IMG/VR virus record: IMGVR_UViG_3300050821_001428
Location: 62,001 to 126,000 of that record
Source: a virus
Direction: 5' to 3' (one strand)
DNA: 64,000 nucleotides
Shown: piece by piece, positions 43,216 to 52,548 of the stretch
Layout of the letters: every line of letters begins with the position of its first letter
Position numbering within the stretch: position 1 is the stretch's first letter
Position numbers and translations under genes: made by a program
Notes under the pieces: model-generated
What the model was told of the DNA's origin: nothing
Databases searched by the model: none
The model's input: only the letters and a program-made list of their open reading frames with translations

Positions 43216-43720
43216 TTATGAGAGGGCAGTCCAATATGGGACCGATGTGGCCACAAATGCGGCTAGGTTTGCTGGCATCGAGGTGGTCCGGCCTGTGTCG
43301 GCTGAGGCGAAGCGCGAGTTTGCGAGCGACAGTCCTGCGTTTGGGGTGCCTACGGAAGTCGTTCCGACCTTGAATGTCGGGAGTGTGGTTCCGTTGGCGA
43401 AGAATGCGACGATATATAGGCCGGACGTGAGGTTCGTCTGTTGCGTGGTGAGCGCCATTGTTTGCAAGCCGCCGGAAGACCAGTTTGTCGATTGGTCAGC
43501 GGTCGCGGACAGCAAGGTGCCGGAGGGGCTGTAGAGCGCCGCGAAACACTGCCCTGCTGTAAGTCCCGATCCTGCGCCGTTGATGGCCAAGAGGATGTTA
43601 CTCACAGTTGTCGCAGCGGGAACCTTCACCTTCATGCAGTACACGGTTCCCGCTGCGGGCGGAACCTGTGATGCGTTGTAGGAAGCGGGATCTCCTGTCC
43701 ACGTAATCAGTCCTTGGTCA
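43216..43720 (-). other. GC-rich C-terminal segment of the fibre gene
   Basis: About 500 bp encoding roughly the last 168 residues of the fibre are visibly richer in G+C than the flanking sequence (about 58-60% by eye). The encoded domain starts near [20 protein letters not shown] and includes [18 protein letters not shown], a compact beta domain likely used for receptor binding. The composition break suggests recent acquisition. Confidence 0.6.
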
Positions 43721-46700
43721 GATGCACACCACAACGCGCTTGTGCTTACCACCGATGGCGGTAGCTCGGCTGTCTTCAATAAGCCCCCAGCATCTAGTCC
43801 AGCGTACCCGTTAGCTACATCTTTCTGGGAAGTCTGTTGGATACTTGACGGCGCATAAGTGAACTGGGAGAATGTTACGGCGTCTGTACCAACAGTATTA
43901 ACTGTGGAAGTGACAACCCAACTTGTAGAGGCGTTTGCAGTACCGTTAATTACAGGGATCGCGCCCGTGTTATTGATATCTGATGGTTGATCGAAATCAA
44001 GAACCCTGGTTAAGATATAAGGCAGAATCCCAGTACCAAGCTGCGTGATGTTATAGATGCCATTCTGGAATGCAGAAGCCTGGTTCTTTACAAGCAATCG
44101 CTGATTCAGAGTAGGTGTATACCCATCTATTGTAAGTACAGCATTAGCCCCAGCCGTCAGTGTAGCTCCTATACCTGCTGCACCATTTGAGTAAGTTGGC
44201 GTATTAGGCAACACTCCTGTCGTGGCAGCTTGGACCGCGACGGCGGGGTTCACTCCAGCAATAGCGTTATTAACAGCAGTAGTTACAAAAGCATCGGTGG
44301 CTATCTTAGTAGAGTTATCGCCAGCGGTTTGCGTAGGAGCAGTGGGCGAGCCTGTTAATGCTGGTGAAGCTGAAGGAGCAGCACCTGTAATTTGGGCTAC
44401 TGTATAGTCGCCAGTAGTAGCTACTACTGTACCCGAACGGCCAAAGACCGATGATACTGTACCAGCAGCCTGTTGCCATTCGGTACCATCATAAATTAAT
44501 GAGACAACGGTAGTTGTATTAGCTACGACTGGAACCGCAGAAGTGATATTATAGCTAGTGCCCCATGTGACTGCATATGGAGTAGACCCCTGCTGAATAA
44601 TAAAGGTCATTCGCATTCCCTGATATAACCAAGTACCAGAAGTAAATACGCCACCGCTGTAGGCATTGGCAATAGTAGTTGCGCCAGTTAAATAAAGCTC
44701 ACTTGTGGCACCATAATACGGATTTGGATTATAAGTCCCAGAAACTCCACCATTAGCTTGGTTGCTCCAAGGACTGTACCCATAACCTTGTTGGTTGAAA
44801 CTAAGATCAAGACCTGCTGGTGCCGCAGACGTAGCAGTAAGAGGAGGCATAAGCGTCGTGCCATTATTGAGCGTCCCAAAGTATTGTAGGTCAATCTTAC
44901 CATTTGCATTTACACTATTTAGGTGTAATGCAGCAGCCTGCTTATTAAGATTCGCGCCGCGGTCCCAGGAGACGCTGCCGGTGATCGAGAACGCGGGGTT
45001 GTTGCCGGTGCCGTCGACGTCGAAGCCGGCGTAGGACCCGACTGGTGTTCCGCCTGTGGTGCCGTTGGCGGTGCCGTTGTTGTTGTTGGAGTCGGCGACG
45101 CAGCTGGCGAGGCTGATGCCGCCGGTGCTGCGGATGTAGAACCCGGAGCGGCCGCAGTCCTGCGCGATGCAGCTCGCGAGGGTTGAGAGTGATGCCCAGT
45201 TGCCGGCGGGGTCGGTGGTCCGGAATCCGTTCCCGAAGCCGTTGGCGTAGCTGTAGGTGATGCCGCTTCCGCCGTCCCATGGGTTTGGTGGGGAGCTGAC
45301 GGTCTTCGCTACCGCGTTCTGGCCGGCGCTGTTGCCGCTGGTCAGCGCGGTGCCGCAGAACCAGGCTTTGCAGTTCGCGACGGTAACGGAGTCGCCGATG
45401 ATGAACCCGTCGAGGCCGTTGGGTCCGACGTCGCACCCGCTGAGGTGGTCGTCTTGGCTGGTGATGATCCCGAACCCTTGGCAGCGGAACGCCTGACAGT
45501 CGGTGATCGCGCACACGCCGTTGCCCCAGGAGACGATCCCGTCACCGGTGAAGTTCTGCACCACCACATTATTGATTTCATGTCGTGCGTCAAGGTACTC
45601 GTAACCGCTTGAAGGACTAGGGTTTTGAAATACAATTCCACAATTATAAAAGCTTGTACCAGTAACTCCAGAACCATCAATAAGCATATCTCTAACACCG
45701 CACATTGAGGCGCTTGTGCCGCTAACTCCTTCATTTTGTTCATTAGTGATGAAATTAGCATACTGTGTCCCACTGTTCATGTATAAACGCGTAGCACCAG
45801 CGCCAGCGCCAGCCAGAGTCACACGTTCTGGAAGTACGATTCCTGCATTGCAGTACCAATCACCATAAGGAATAAATACAGTTCCAGACTGTCCTGTAAT
45901 CGTGCTAGGGGTAACGGCGGCGATAGCATTGGTGATAGCCGTAGTGACATTAGCACCTCTAACAGCGCCATAGTCCATAATATTAGCATATAGAGATGTA
46001 TGAGAAGTCAACAATCGCGCATACCACTTGCTCTCAGAAGGCAAGTACGTCATCTGAACATGATCTAGTGCATTATTTACCGTCGATAATGTTGGGTTAT
46101 TTTCCCATACAACATTAGATGGCCATGTCGCAGTCCCGGCGGCTCCAGATGAAGGCTGCGTAATATAGAGATCAATCTTGGCAGCCAGCCCAGTTGGCGC
46201 GTTATTAAATGTTAATGTTGTATTTCCATTTCCAAGCTGAAAAGATGTGATGTCCCCATCAAAGTAGATATTACCTAGATATAAATTTCCTCCAGATCCA
46301 CCCCCGGTTAATGTTCCTAACTCGGTATAGAGGGAAGTTAAGCCTGCCTGAGCCATCTGCGAGTGCCCTACCGTTGGCAATGAAATAAATCCAGAAAAGG
46401 TTAAGTTATTTGAAATAAGAAGATTAACCGGATTCTGCCAGTCAAGGTGAAAGATTAGGCGTCCATTAGCATAAATCCCTGAGGTTCCTGACCCCATAGA
46501 AATTGGAATAGCTGCCTTAGTGATAGGTGAAGCTGTTCCTGTTTCAAAAGTGATATCTAATGTACTGTCATCAATAATCGAACCACCGCTACCGGTAACG
46601 TCCATCCCAATAGCATAACTGGTATTAGTACCACTCGACGCTATATTGAAATTACCTCGTCCCTTAATCTCGCAACCATAAAGACTTGCGCTATTCTGGA

Positions 46701-48543
46701 GAGAGATACCATTTTGATTTGCACCAGCTACAATAATAAAATCATAGTTGCTGTAATCCCAACTAGATGTATCAAAGGTAACAGCATTACCATTGCTTAT
46801 GAGGCTAATGCTGGTCCATTCACCCTGTTCACTGTACCCGCTAACATTCTTCAATAAGGCTCCTGTGCCAGCAAAACCATATATTGATATGTCATTATTA
46901 CGGGCGGCCGTCATATCGCCAAAATAGAAACCTACTGGCGTACCGCTGGCACTATAACCTAGAATACTATATCCACCAAATCGCCCTGCGTGTCCGCTAG
47001 GGTTCCATGTTCCAGGTAGAGCCTTAATCGCTATTCCACTACCAACATAGTTAATAGTTGTATGAGGTGATCCTTGCCCGATAATACCCTGATTATATCC
47101 AAATGATAGAATATCCCCAGTAGTACCCCATTTATATATTCCCTCTCCCAGAACAATCAGGTATCCGTTACTTCCTTGGGCAGTCTGTAGTGAACGGATA
47201 AGTGTTGTTTGATCTGTAGTTCCTGTAGGATCGCCACCATGAGCATCGAGATAAATCAGGTTTAGACTAGGACCAACTGGCCCAGTAGCACCGGTTGGTC
47301 CCGTAACTCCAGCGGCTCCCGCCGTACCCGTTGGGCCTGTTGATCCTGTTATACCCACTAAACCGGCCAGCGAGAATTGCCAGGTAGAAATTGTACCGGC
47401 ACCGTTCACATTTGTACTAGTTACCGTTATAACACTGCCAGCTATACTTGTGATGACACCTTCAATCCAGTTGGTTGTGCTAGCCGTGTTGATAACGCGA
47501 ACACGGTCGCCAACAATATAAGCCCCGACACCGGATACGGTGAATGCGGGGGTAGCAGCACCAATAGTAATAGTAGTAGTACTTGTAGTATTACCATATC
47601 CTAAGCCATTAGCTCCGGTAGCTCCCGTTGGTCCCGTTGGTCCTGTGACACCTGTCGGACCAGTTGGTCCTGTAAGACCTTGAATACCCTGAGGTCCGGT
47701 AGCTCCAGTAGCACCGGTTGGTCCCGTAACTCCAGCTTGTCCAGCAGCATACACGTATCCCGAGTTGTCTGACCAAACTATAATTCCTTGATTTGGCTGT
47801 AGCGTAAGATTACTATTTAATCCGTTTAGAGGTAATCCGTTAGGATTTACAGTCAATGACGAATTGTGGATATTAATGATGGTGACTAGCCAAGGTGGAG
47901 ATGGCGAGACAGATGGGAGAATAGCGTCTAGATTAGTGCCATTAAAAACAAATTCAGTACCATTATCGGAGTCGAGAATCGTATAGCTAACGGTCTTCGT
48001 AATCGCACTACCAAATCCTAAACCGCTATCTCCTGTCACACCTGTAGGCCCGGTTGAACCAGAAGGTCCGGCAACGCCCGTAGGTCCAGTGGAACCGCTC
48101 GGTCCAGTTAGACCTTGAATACCTGTAGGCCCGGTTGAACCGCTCGGGCCGGTAACACCGGTTGGACCTGTGGCACCCGAAGCGCCAGAAGCGCCAGAAG
48201 GTCCGGCGATACCTGTCGCACCGGTTGGACCTGTAACACCAGTAGCACCTGTGGGTCCACTGACACCTGTAGGGCCGCTAGCACCTGTAGGACCGGTTAC
48301 ACCTGATGGTCCGGTTGGGCCACCTGATGGTCCGGTTGGGCCTGATGGACCTGTTGGTCCTGTGGCACCGGGGGAGCCAATCTGATAAGGCAGGCTGCTA
48401 TAAACGGTAACACCGTCACCAATCTTCCATTTATGTGTATCCCATTCAACCCCCGGTTCGCCTTCAGCGAGCACAGGATTGACAGTCGCCCAATTAGCAG
48501 CGGTGTCATTACGTAATTGAATACGAATTAGCTCATCGGTCAT
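43216..48543 (-). CDS. Giant tail fibre: collagen-like repeats plus two pectate-lyase-like beta-helix domains
   Basis: A 1775-residue host-recognition fibre. Residues 1-55 ([20 protein letters not shown] then [18 protein letters not shown]) are the phage attachment domain of many fibres. Residues ~57-175 and two later blocks (near 272-315 and 397-430) are Gly-Pro-Thr/Ser collagen-like repeats, which trimerise. From ~434, [20 protein letters not shown] starts a pectate-lyase-3 type beta-helix. A second begins near 858 ([20 protein letters not shown]). Further beta domains follow, with [15 protein letters not shown] near 1420 as an interdomain motif, and a compact C-terminal domain. Residues ~993-1196 and ~1608-1775 are encoded by GC-rich DNA. 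Sugar cleavage by the beta-helix is possible; no catalytic pair could be fixed by eye. Confidence 0.88.
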   Translation of the reverse strand: MTDELIRIQLRNDTAANWATVNPVLAEGEPGVEWDTHKWKIGDGVTVYSSLPYQIGSPGATGPTGPSGPTGPSGGPTGPSGVTGPTGASGPTGVSGPTGATGVTGPTGATGIAGPSGASGASGATGPTGVTGPSGSTGPTGIQGLTGPSGSTGPTGVAGPSGSTGPTGVTGDSGLGFGSAITKTVSYTILDSDNGTEFVFNGTNLDAILPSVSPSPPWLVTIINIHNSSLTVNPNGLPLNGLNSNLTLQPNQGIIVWSDNSGYVYAAGQAGVTGPTGATGATGPQGIQGLTGPTGPTGVTGPTGPTGATGANGLGYGNTTSTTTITIGAATPAFTVSGVGAYIVGDRVRVINTASTTNWIEGVITSIAGSVITVTSTNVNGAGTISTWQFSLAGLVGITGSTGPTGTAGAAGVTGPTGATGPVGPSLNLIYLDAHGGDPTGTTDQTTLIRSLQTAQGSNGYLIVLGEGIYKWGTTGDILSFGYNQGIIGQGSPHTTINYVGSGIAIKALPGTWNPSGHAGRFGGYSILGYSASGTPVGFYFGDMTAARNNDISIYGFAGTGALLKNVSGYSEQGEWTSISLISNGNAVTFDTSSWDYSNYDFIIVAGANQNGISLQNSASLYGCEIKGRGNFNIASSGTNTSYAIGMDVTGSGGSIIDDSTLDITFETGTASPITKAAIPISMGSGTSGIYANGRLIFHLDWQNPVNLLISNNLTFSGFISLPTVGHSQMAQAGLTSLYTELGTLTGGGSGGNLYLGNIYFDGDITSFQLGNGNTTLTFNNAPTGLAAKIDLYITQPSSGAAGTATWPSNVVWENNPTLSTVNNALDHVQMTYLPSESKWYARLLTSHTSLYANIMDYGAVRGANVTTAITNAIAAVTPSTITGQSGTVFIPYGDWYCNAGIVLPERVTLAGAGAGATRLYMNSGTQYANFITNEQNEGVSGTSASMCGVRDMLIDGSGVTGTSFYNCGIVFQNPSPSSGYEYLDARHEINNVVVQNFTGDGIVSWGNGVCAITDCQAFRCQGFGIITSQDDHLSGCDVGPNGLDGFIIGDSVTVANCKAWFCGTALTSGNSAGQNAVAKTVSSPPNPWDGGSGITYSYANGFGNGFRTTDPAGNWASLSTLASCIAQDCGRSGFYIRSTGGISLASCVADSNNNNGTANGTTGGTPVGSYAGFDVDGTGNNPAFSITGSVSWDRGANLNKQAAALHLNSVNANGKIDLQYFGTLNNGTTLMPPLTATSAAPAGLDLSFNQQGYGYSPWSNQANGGVSGTYNPNPYYGATSELYLTGATTIANAYSGGVFTSGTWLYQGMRMTFIIQQGSTPYAVTWGTSYNITSAVPVVANTTTVVSLIYDGTEWQQAAGTVSSVFGRSGTVVATTGDYTVAQITGAAPSASPALTGSPTAPTQTAGDNSTKIATDAFVTTAVNNAIAGVNPAVAVQAATTGVLPNTPTYSNGAAGIGATLTAGANAVLTIDGYTPTLNQRLLVKNQASAFQNGIYNITQLGTGILPYILTRVLDFDQPSDINNTGAIPVINGTANASTSWVVTSTVNTVGTDAVTFSQFTYAPSSIQQTSQKDVANGYAGLDAGGLLKTAELPPSVVSTSALWCASDQGLITWTGDPASYNASQVPPAAGTVYCMKVKVPAATTVSNILLAINGAGSGLTAGQCFAALYSPSGTLLSATADQSTNWSSGGLQTMALTTQQTNLTSGLYIVAFFANGTTLPTFKVGTTSVGTPNAGLSLANSRFASADTGRTTSMPANLAAFVATSVPYWTALS
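44957..45565 (-). other. GC-rich inserted segment within the fibre beta-helix
   Basis: About 600 bp with G+C around 63-66% by eye, sharply bounded by normal A+T-richer sequence on both sides and still in frame. It encodes residues ~993-1196, including [20 protein letters not shown] and later [18 protein letters not shown]. Third codon positions are mostly G or C. It looks like a homologous exchange with a high-GC phage or prophage fibre. Confidence 0.7.
48010..48380 (-). repeat. Collagen-like Gly-X-Y coding repeat
   Basis: About 120 codons of near-continuous Gly-X-Y, mostly GPT, GPS, GVT and GAS, in the N-terminal part of the fibre gene. Related shorter blocks lie near 47600-47740 and 47250-47355. 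The nine-base GGTCCNGTT-type units make the DNA internally repetitive, so recombination could change repeat number. Confidence 0.85.
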
Positions 48544-48998
48544 GCGCCGCCGCCGTTAAGGTCGGTATTAAAAATTGAGAATGCATTACCACCATTTATT
48601 ACATTAGTGGGCGGGGGATTTCCTATATATAATTCGGTATTAGCATTGATAATTGAGCCAAATAACAATGGTACAGAGGTTGCCTCAGGCGGGGTCACTA
48701 GGAATTGATAATTAGCTGGGCCTAGAAGCGCTGTTGTATCGTTAGCAATTAGTATTAAATCGATAATACCATTAGTAGGATCGACACCATCGCCACCAAA
48801 GAAGATACCACTGTGACCTGTGGTGCCTAAATGATATGTAATTACCGCGCCATTAGTGTCGGTGACAATCCATTGTGCCGTATAGTTAGTGAGGTCTACG
48901 GGATTGGTCGAACCGGATGGACCTTGAATATATTGAAAGCGGAAATCAAATAGTACACCGGGTATGTATTTTAATAGGTGGTTGGCGGGCAGGATCAT
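48540..48998 (-). CDS. Fibre/baseplate upper-protein-like protein
   Basis: A 152-residue beta-rich protein just before the giant fibre. The sequence [20 protein letters not shown] then [20 protein letters not shown] follows the DLTGxxxxWxVxDxxG pattern of BppU-type N-terminal domains, used in phage baseplates to attach receptor-binding proteins. Its stop overlaps the fibre ATG by 4 bp, which supports stoichiometric co-translation. Its likely job is linking the fibre to the baseplate. Confidence 0.6.
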   Translation of the reverse strand: MILPANHLLKYIPGVLFDFRFQYIQGPSGSTNPVDLTNYTAQWIVTDTNGAVITYHLGTTGHSGIFFGGDGVDPTNGIIDLILIANDTTALLGPANYQFLVTPPEATSVPLLFGSIINANTELYIGNPPPTNVINGGNAFSIFNTDLNGGGA

Positions 48999-49019
48999 TA
49001 CTACCTATTAAAACCAAAG

Positions 49020-49044
49020 AAAGCGGCTATTTAGTAGCCGCTTT
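49020..49044 (-). terminator. Hairpin terminator in the fibre block
   Basis: A 10-bp stem (49020-49029 with 49035-49044) with a 5-nt loop, extended by AACCAA/TTGGTT arms; on the minus strand CTTTGGTTTT follows. The stem overlaps the stop codon of the 33-residue gene. A run of T also follows on the plus strand (from 49060), so it could act in both directions. Confidence 0.6.
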
Positions 49045-49128
49045 GATTGGTTCTATTTTTTCTACAGTTCCGTCCTTACGAATGACCTGTATCTTGAGTG
49101 TGGCCGTTACTGGCCGTTTGATTTCCAT
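49027..49128 (-). CDS. Possible 33-residue peptide
   Basis: A short ATG frame starting one base after the stop of the 160-residue gene. It reads MEIKRPVTATLKIQVIRKDG and ends PIKAATK, a simple beta-hairpin-like peptide rich in lysine and threonine. The tight coupling to the upstream stop and the terminator positioned exactly at its end favour a real gene. Function unknown. Confidence 0.45.
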   Translation of the reverse strand: MEIKRPVTATLKIQVIRKDGTVEKIEPIKAATK

Positions 49129-49611
49129 TTATACGCGGTGTACATGCCCCTCGGCTACTGGCGACTGATGATTCTTGAATCGGTCAGCCCACTCCTGAGT
49201 CGTGTTAACTGCCTCAGCAACAGCATCTTTAGCATCGACAACGGCCTGATCAGCAACTTCCGCAGCAACTTCTGTTACATCCTTGACAGCTTCGCCAGTT
49301 AACACGGTGGCGTCGGCCTGTGCTTCTGTTACAATAGCTCCCGGGTTACCTTCTGTAATATCAGCAGGGGCACCTACGGCAATAGTCTCTGCATCCTTGA
49401 CAGCTTCATCGGCAACCTTAGTTGCATCAGTTTCGACCGTCTTAACGTCAGCCTCAACCTGTGGCTTAACGTCCTTAGCAACCTTTGCTACTACAGCCTT
49501 TGCATCAGTTTCGACCGCTGCACCAACCTTTTCTACTTCAGTTTCTACTTTCTTGACTTCAGTTTCGATAGCCGCTTCAACAGCCTGTATATCTTTCTTT
49601 ACATTTGCCAT
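49129..49611 (-). CDS. Low-complexity amphipathic helical protein (Ala/Val/Lys/Glu/Asp)
   Basis: A 160-residue protein made almost wholly of A, V, K, E, D and T in an 11-residue-like rhythm (VEAAIETEVKKVETEVEKVG, VAKVAKDVKPQVEADVKTVE), resembling apolipoprotein- or LEA-like helices. It ends with a different, histidine-bearing tail (QEWADRFKNHQSPVAEGHVH). The ribosome site AAGGAA precedes the ATG well. Possible roles are virion-internal, DNA-binding or scaffolding; I recognise no family. The opposite strand also has a long open frame, caused by this composition. Confidence 0.6.
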   Translation of the reverse strand: MANVKKDIQAVEAAIETEVKKVETEVEKVGAAVETDAKAVVAKVAKDVKPQVEADVKTVETDATKVADEAVKDAETIAVGAPADITEGNPGAIVTEAQADATVLTGEAVKDVTEVAAEVADQAVVDAKDAVAEAVNTTQEWADRFKNHQSPVAEGHVHRV

Positions 49612-49672
49612 ATTGATTCCTTAAATTAGTGAATATTTCACTTATTACCTTGATGAATATAATCCTTATTAA

Positions 49673-50650
49673 CTACGTACGTTGCGTAGGTGCAACCGTT
49701 ACGGTCATATTTCCCAAACCAGCGGCTGGGCCTTCAAGACCCTTACGACGCGCAATATCATCCTGAATACGGTTGATCGCTAGAGGATCAAACGAGATAG
49801 AAGCTGGGTTACCTCCGGTCGGGATAAACTGAGAAGATGATTGATCTGACTGATTTCCTCTGTTTAGTCCTGCGCCAAGATTGCCAGCACGGTTGAATTG
49901 CTTATCGTCTACACGACCCTGCTGAACGCTCTGATCAATCGTCGCAACGGTAATACCCTGAGAGTTGTACTCAGCTTCAATCTTGATAACCGGATTCTCT
50001 GCTACATTACGTCCATTATCGCGGAGTATCTTATACTCATTGCTGAGGATCTGGGTCGGTGTATGAACACGGGTATTCATATTACGAGTTTGCTTCTCGA
50101 TAATAATCTGAGCTTCACCGGCGGGGATTACTTCGATAAATCCCATGTTTAGGTTAGTTATTAGAACCGTGTCAAGTGCATCTTCTTCTCTGATCGGGTG
50201 CATATCACCAGGAACGCCCCTCGGCTTTAGTTCAATACGGCGAGGGCGATGATTACTATTCCCTTGCTGACTATCTAGGCGCAAGTTAAATGGGTTATTC
50301 ATCATATTACGGATATAAGCTGGCCCGGTTGCATTAAGATGGGCGACACGCTCATTTAGCTTGTCTTGCGCCGACTGAATTGCAGCTTCCTGCTCTTCGA
50401 TCTGCTTCGATTGAACATTAGTAATCCAATCTTCAACAGGGATACGAATAGGATCAGGAATCGGAGCACCGACATTCTTCAGAGTCCAGTAGCTATCTAC
50501 TAGAGCTTGACGATGGGATGCATCTTCTGGTAATGAGATTTCGTAGCCTACAGGTTCGACCTGAGGTTCTATAGCCTTGGGCTTAGAGGTACGCGGGGTA
50601 GTAGTTTTACGCTGCGTTGTCTTTGTGGCAGCAGTAGTGGGAGTAGCCAT
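49673..50650 (-). CDS. Structural protein of unknown type, first gene of the fibre block
   Basis: A 325-residue protein. The first ~35 residues are threonine/lysine-rich and disordered (TAATKTTQRKTTTPRTSKPK). A helical region follows (QSKQIEEQEAAIQSAQDKLN). The central ~100 residues are beta-rich (RRIELKPRGVPGDMHPIREE, LITNLNMGFIEVIPAGEAQI). The C-terminus is glutamine/asparagine/glycine-rich. This mix suits a virion protein. It is read away from a divergent promoter region shared with the plus-strand lysis cassette. Confidence 0.5.
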   Translation of the reverse strand: MATPTTAATKTTQRKTTTPRTSKPKAIEPQVEPVGYEISLPEDASHRQALVDSYWTLKNVGAPIPDPIRIPVEDWITNVQSKQIEEQEAAIQSAQDKLNERVAHLNATGPAYIRNMMNNPFNLRLDSQQGNSNHRPRRIELKPRGVPGDMHPIREEDALDTVLITNLNMGFIEVIPAGEAQIIIEKQTRNMNTRVHTPTQILSNEYKILRDNGRNVAENPVIKIEAEYNSQGITVATIDQSVQQGRVDDKQFNRAGNLGAGLNRGNQSDQSSSQFIPTGGNPASISFDPLAINRIQDDIARRKGLEGPAAGLGNMTVTVAPTQRT

Positions 50651-50806
50651 AATTTCTTTCTTGTCGATATATTACTGAACTTTTTACTATTTGTGGTTGT
50701 GAGCCACAGACTTTCCTAACTTTTATGTATAGGACTTATAGGATTTAGTAGGTCTGTATCGTAACTAATAGTAAATAGCGATTTGATTTGAAAAGGAAAG
50801 ATTGAT
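50651..50806. promoter_or_regulatory. Divergent intergenic region between fibre block and lysis cassette
   Basis: 156 bp without a gene, A+T rich, between two divergent starts, so promoters for both directions must lie here or upstream genes read in. The plus-strand gene has AAAAGGAAAG seven bases before its ATG. TTATGTATAGGACTTATAGG contains -10 like boxes, but none matches the extended form seen elsewhere in the window, so I do not place an exact promoter. Confidence 0.4.
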
Positions 50807-51598
50807 ATGGAAACTCATATTACACAGGCTGATCGGGCCGCAATGGTATCGTTTGGCGAATATCTTATTCAGCATAATGGCCTGATTCATTATGCTGAAG
50901 AAAGACCAATGCAGTTGTGGTCCGAAGCTGAAGTTAAGACTAGATTTTCTAAAGGCGAGTCTATTACTATGGACTGTTCTTGGGCAGTTACCGAAATCTG
51001 TTATGCCTGTGGGCTTTTAAGTCCTAGCGGCCCAGGTTTTGGATACGACGGGTATGGTAATACGCAAACTATGCTAAACTATCTGCCTCATATCACCGAT
51101 TGGAACGAAGTCCACGCCGGTACGATCATTATTTTCGGTGGTCCAATGAATCTGCAACATGCTGTTATGGTTCTTGAACCCAACGGTGACAATCCAGTAG
51201 TTTTCTCCCACGGTACAGAGGCTGGACCAGTTCGTACAACTCTTGCATACGAGGCCACAGGGCATCGCGGACAGCCTATTATCCCGTTAGCAATCGCGGG
51301 ACTAGGTACTACGCCCGTTGATACATATCATTATTTATGGTTTGATGATGCAAGAGTTCAATTAGCTAATGATACGAATAGTGAACGTGCAGTAGTTGAA
51401 AACTATGATATAGCTAGATTAAAACCCGTAAGTAATGTTCAGCAATTAAAAAAGATTAAAGAGAATCTAAATTATTTAATTGCTCGTATTGAGACTAATA
51501 TGAAGACCTCACATGATCCCCATGGCAAGCTATATCATCGCGCTTGGAGATTAGCGCAGCTAAAGGAACGCGCTGCGGGTCGTCAGGTGGTGTCATAA
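50807..51598 (+). CDS. NlpC/P60-like cysteine peptidase, endolysin candidate
   Basis: A 263-residue protein with the NlpC/P60 (CHAP-like) catalytic set: C57 in SITMDCSWAVTEICYACGL, H118 in NLQHAVMVLEP, H135 in VVFSHGTEAGP. This fold cuts peptide stems of peptidoglycan. After about residue 175 there is a helical, basic region (VQQLKKIKENLNYLIARIET...) that could bind the wall. It is free-standing, on the plus strand, with a strong ribosome site, so it is more likely a lysis enzyme than a virion part. A holin candidate next to it was not found; the small membrane genes at 40946 and 32509 are the nearest. Confidence 0.72.
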   Translation: METHITQADRAAMVSFGEYLIQHNGLIHYAEERPMQLWSEAEVKTRFSKGESITMDCSWAVTEICYACGLLSPSGPGFGYDGYGNTQTMLNYLPHITDWNEVHAGTIIIFGGPMNLQHAVMVLEPNGDNPVVFSHGTEAGPVRTTLAYEATGHRGQPIIPLAIAGLGTTPVDTYHYLWFDDARVQLANDTNSERAVVENYDIARLKPVSNVQQLKKIKENLNYLIARIETNMKTSHDPHGKLYHRAWRLAQLKERAAGRQVVS

Positions 51599-51604
51599 CA
51601 TCTT

Positions 51605-52447
51605 ATGACTGAACCAATGCTAAAGACCGGAAAACGCCCCGCCCAGTATCACCCCGAGCTAACAAGACTAGTTGATATTAAAACCTCAATTGGGCTAGCG
51701 ACACCTATTTATAAATCCAGCTTTGGTTATGGAAATGATTTTCATAACGGTCCTACTGGGTGGAAGATATTAGGCAACGGACCTCCCGATGATAATTCAA
51801 TCCCTCAAGCGGATGCCGCTGCTTTACAAGGCGCGGGAGATTGCGCATGGGCTGGATCCGCGCATGAAACTATGCTATTATGCAAGAATGCACGCCGCCC
51901 AGTGCCCAAGTTCACTGGCCTAAATATTCTACAGCAGTATTCCGCATATTCGGGTTATGATTTGGTCACGGGTGCTAATGATAATGGGTCTGATGTCGTA
52001 GAAGTTCTCAAATGGCGTCAGACTAAAGGTTTAGTAGACGCTAGCGGCGGTATCCACAAGATTGGAGTCTTTGTATCATTGGAAGTAGGTAATCTCACCG
52101 AATTATGGGAGGCGCTATACTACTTTGATACCGTAGGTTTGGGTATAAATTTCCCCGAGAGCGCTATGACCCAGCTAAATCAAGGTCAGATATGGTCTGT
52201 CGTATCTGGCGCACAGATTGAAGGAGGACATTATATACCACTAGTCGGTCGCCCAACAGCAAATACATGGACTTGTATAACATGGGGTCAGAGACAGATT
52301 ATGACTGAACAATTTGTTACTACATATATGGATGAAGCATATTGTTATATAACTTTAGAGCGTTACAATGCCGTAACCGGAGAGACACCTCAAGGCGTGA
52401 AGGATTACGATCTTGAGAAGTACCTGTATTCCCTACCAAAGCAGTGA
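51605..52447 (+). CDS. Papain-like cysteine peptidase
   Basis: A 280-residue protein with a papain-type active site: C80 in QGAGDCAWAGSAHETML, H209 in QIEGGHYIPLVGRP, and ITWGQR (W227-G-Q) near the third site. The N-terminus has no signal peptide. It follows the NlpC-like gene by six bases and is therefore likely part of the same lysis unit, perhaps cutting the interpeptide or stem peptide. Papain-like proteins of this type also occur as host-takeover proteases in phages, and this cannot be excluded from sequence. Confidence 0.65.
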   Translation: MTEPMLKTGKRPAQYHPELTRLVDIKTSIGLATPIYKSSFGYGNDFHNGPTGWKILGNGPPDDNSIPQADAAALQGAGDCAWAGSAHETMLLCKNARRPVPKFTGLNILQQYSAYSGYDLVTGANDNGSDVVEVLKWRQTKGLVDASGGIHKIGVFVSLEVGNLTELWEALYYFDTVGLGINFPESAMTQLNQGQIWSVVSGAQIEGGHYIPLVGRPTANTWTCITWGQRQIMTEQFVTTYMDEAYCYITLERYNAVTGETPQGVKDYDLEKYLYSLPKQ

Positions 52448-52467
52448 TACCTTGTTACGAAGATTCA

Positions 52468-52476
52468 TGGTATACT
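52468..52476 (+). promoter_or_regulatory. Extended -10 promoter upstream of the AAA+ gene
   Basis: TGGTATACT fits TG-n-TATAnT. Transcription would start near 52483, giving a leader of about 66 nt that contains the hairpin at 52505-52532. Confidence 0.5.
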
Positions 52477-52504
52477 AGGATAGATTGAGCATCACAAGAG
52501 CATT

Positions 52505-52532
52505 GAAAGCCTCCAAGAAATTGGAGGCTTTC
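52505..52532 (+). terminator. Strong hairpin in the leader of the AAA+ gene
   Basis: A perfect 12-bp stem (52505-52516 with 52521-52532) closed by a GAAA tetraloop. No T-run follows beyond TTTC, so it may be a poor terminator of the lysis unit, or an RNA-stabilising or attenuating leader structure, as it lies downstream of the 52468 promoter. Confidence 0.5.
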
Positions 52533-52548
52533 GTGTATACTGTGATGA

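Noticed and set aside
44945-45514. Long open frame in another minus-strand frame
   Set aside because: It lies wholly inside the GC-rich fibre block and its product is arginine-dominated; a shadow caused by the base composition.
48010-48380. Short tandem DNA units resembling a CRISPR array
   Set aside because: The units are nine-base codon repeats of a Gly-X-Y protein in one long open frame, with no constant repeat and unique spacer structure.
49283-49624. Plus-strand open frame of 113 codons opposite the helical protein
   Set aside because: Its Thr/Ala/Ser composition mirrors the low-complexity minus-strand gene; no promoter or ribosome site is seen.
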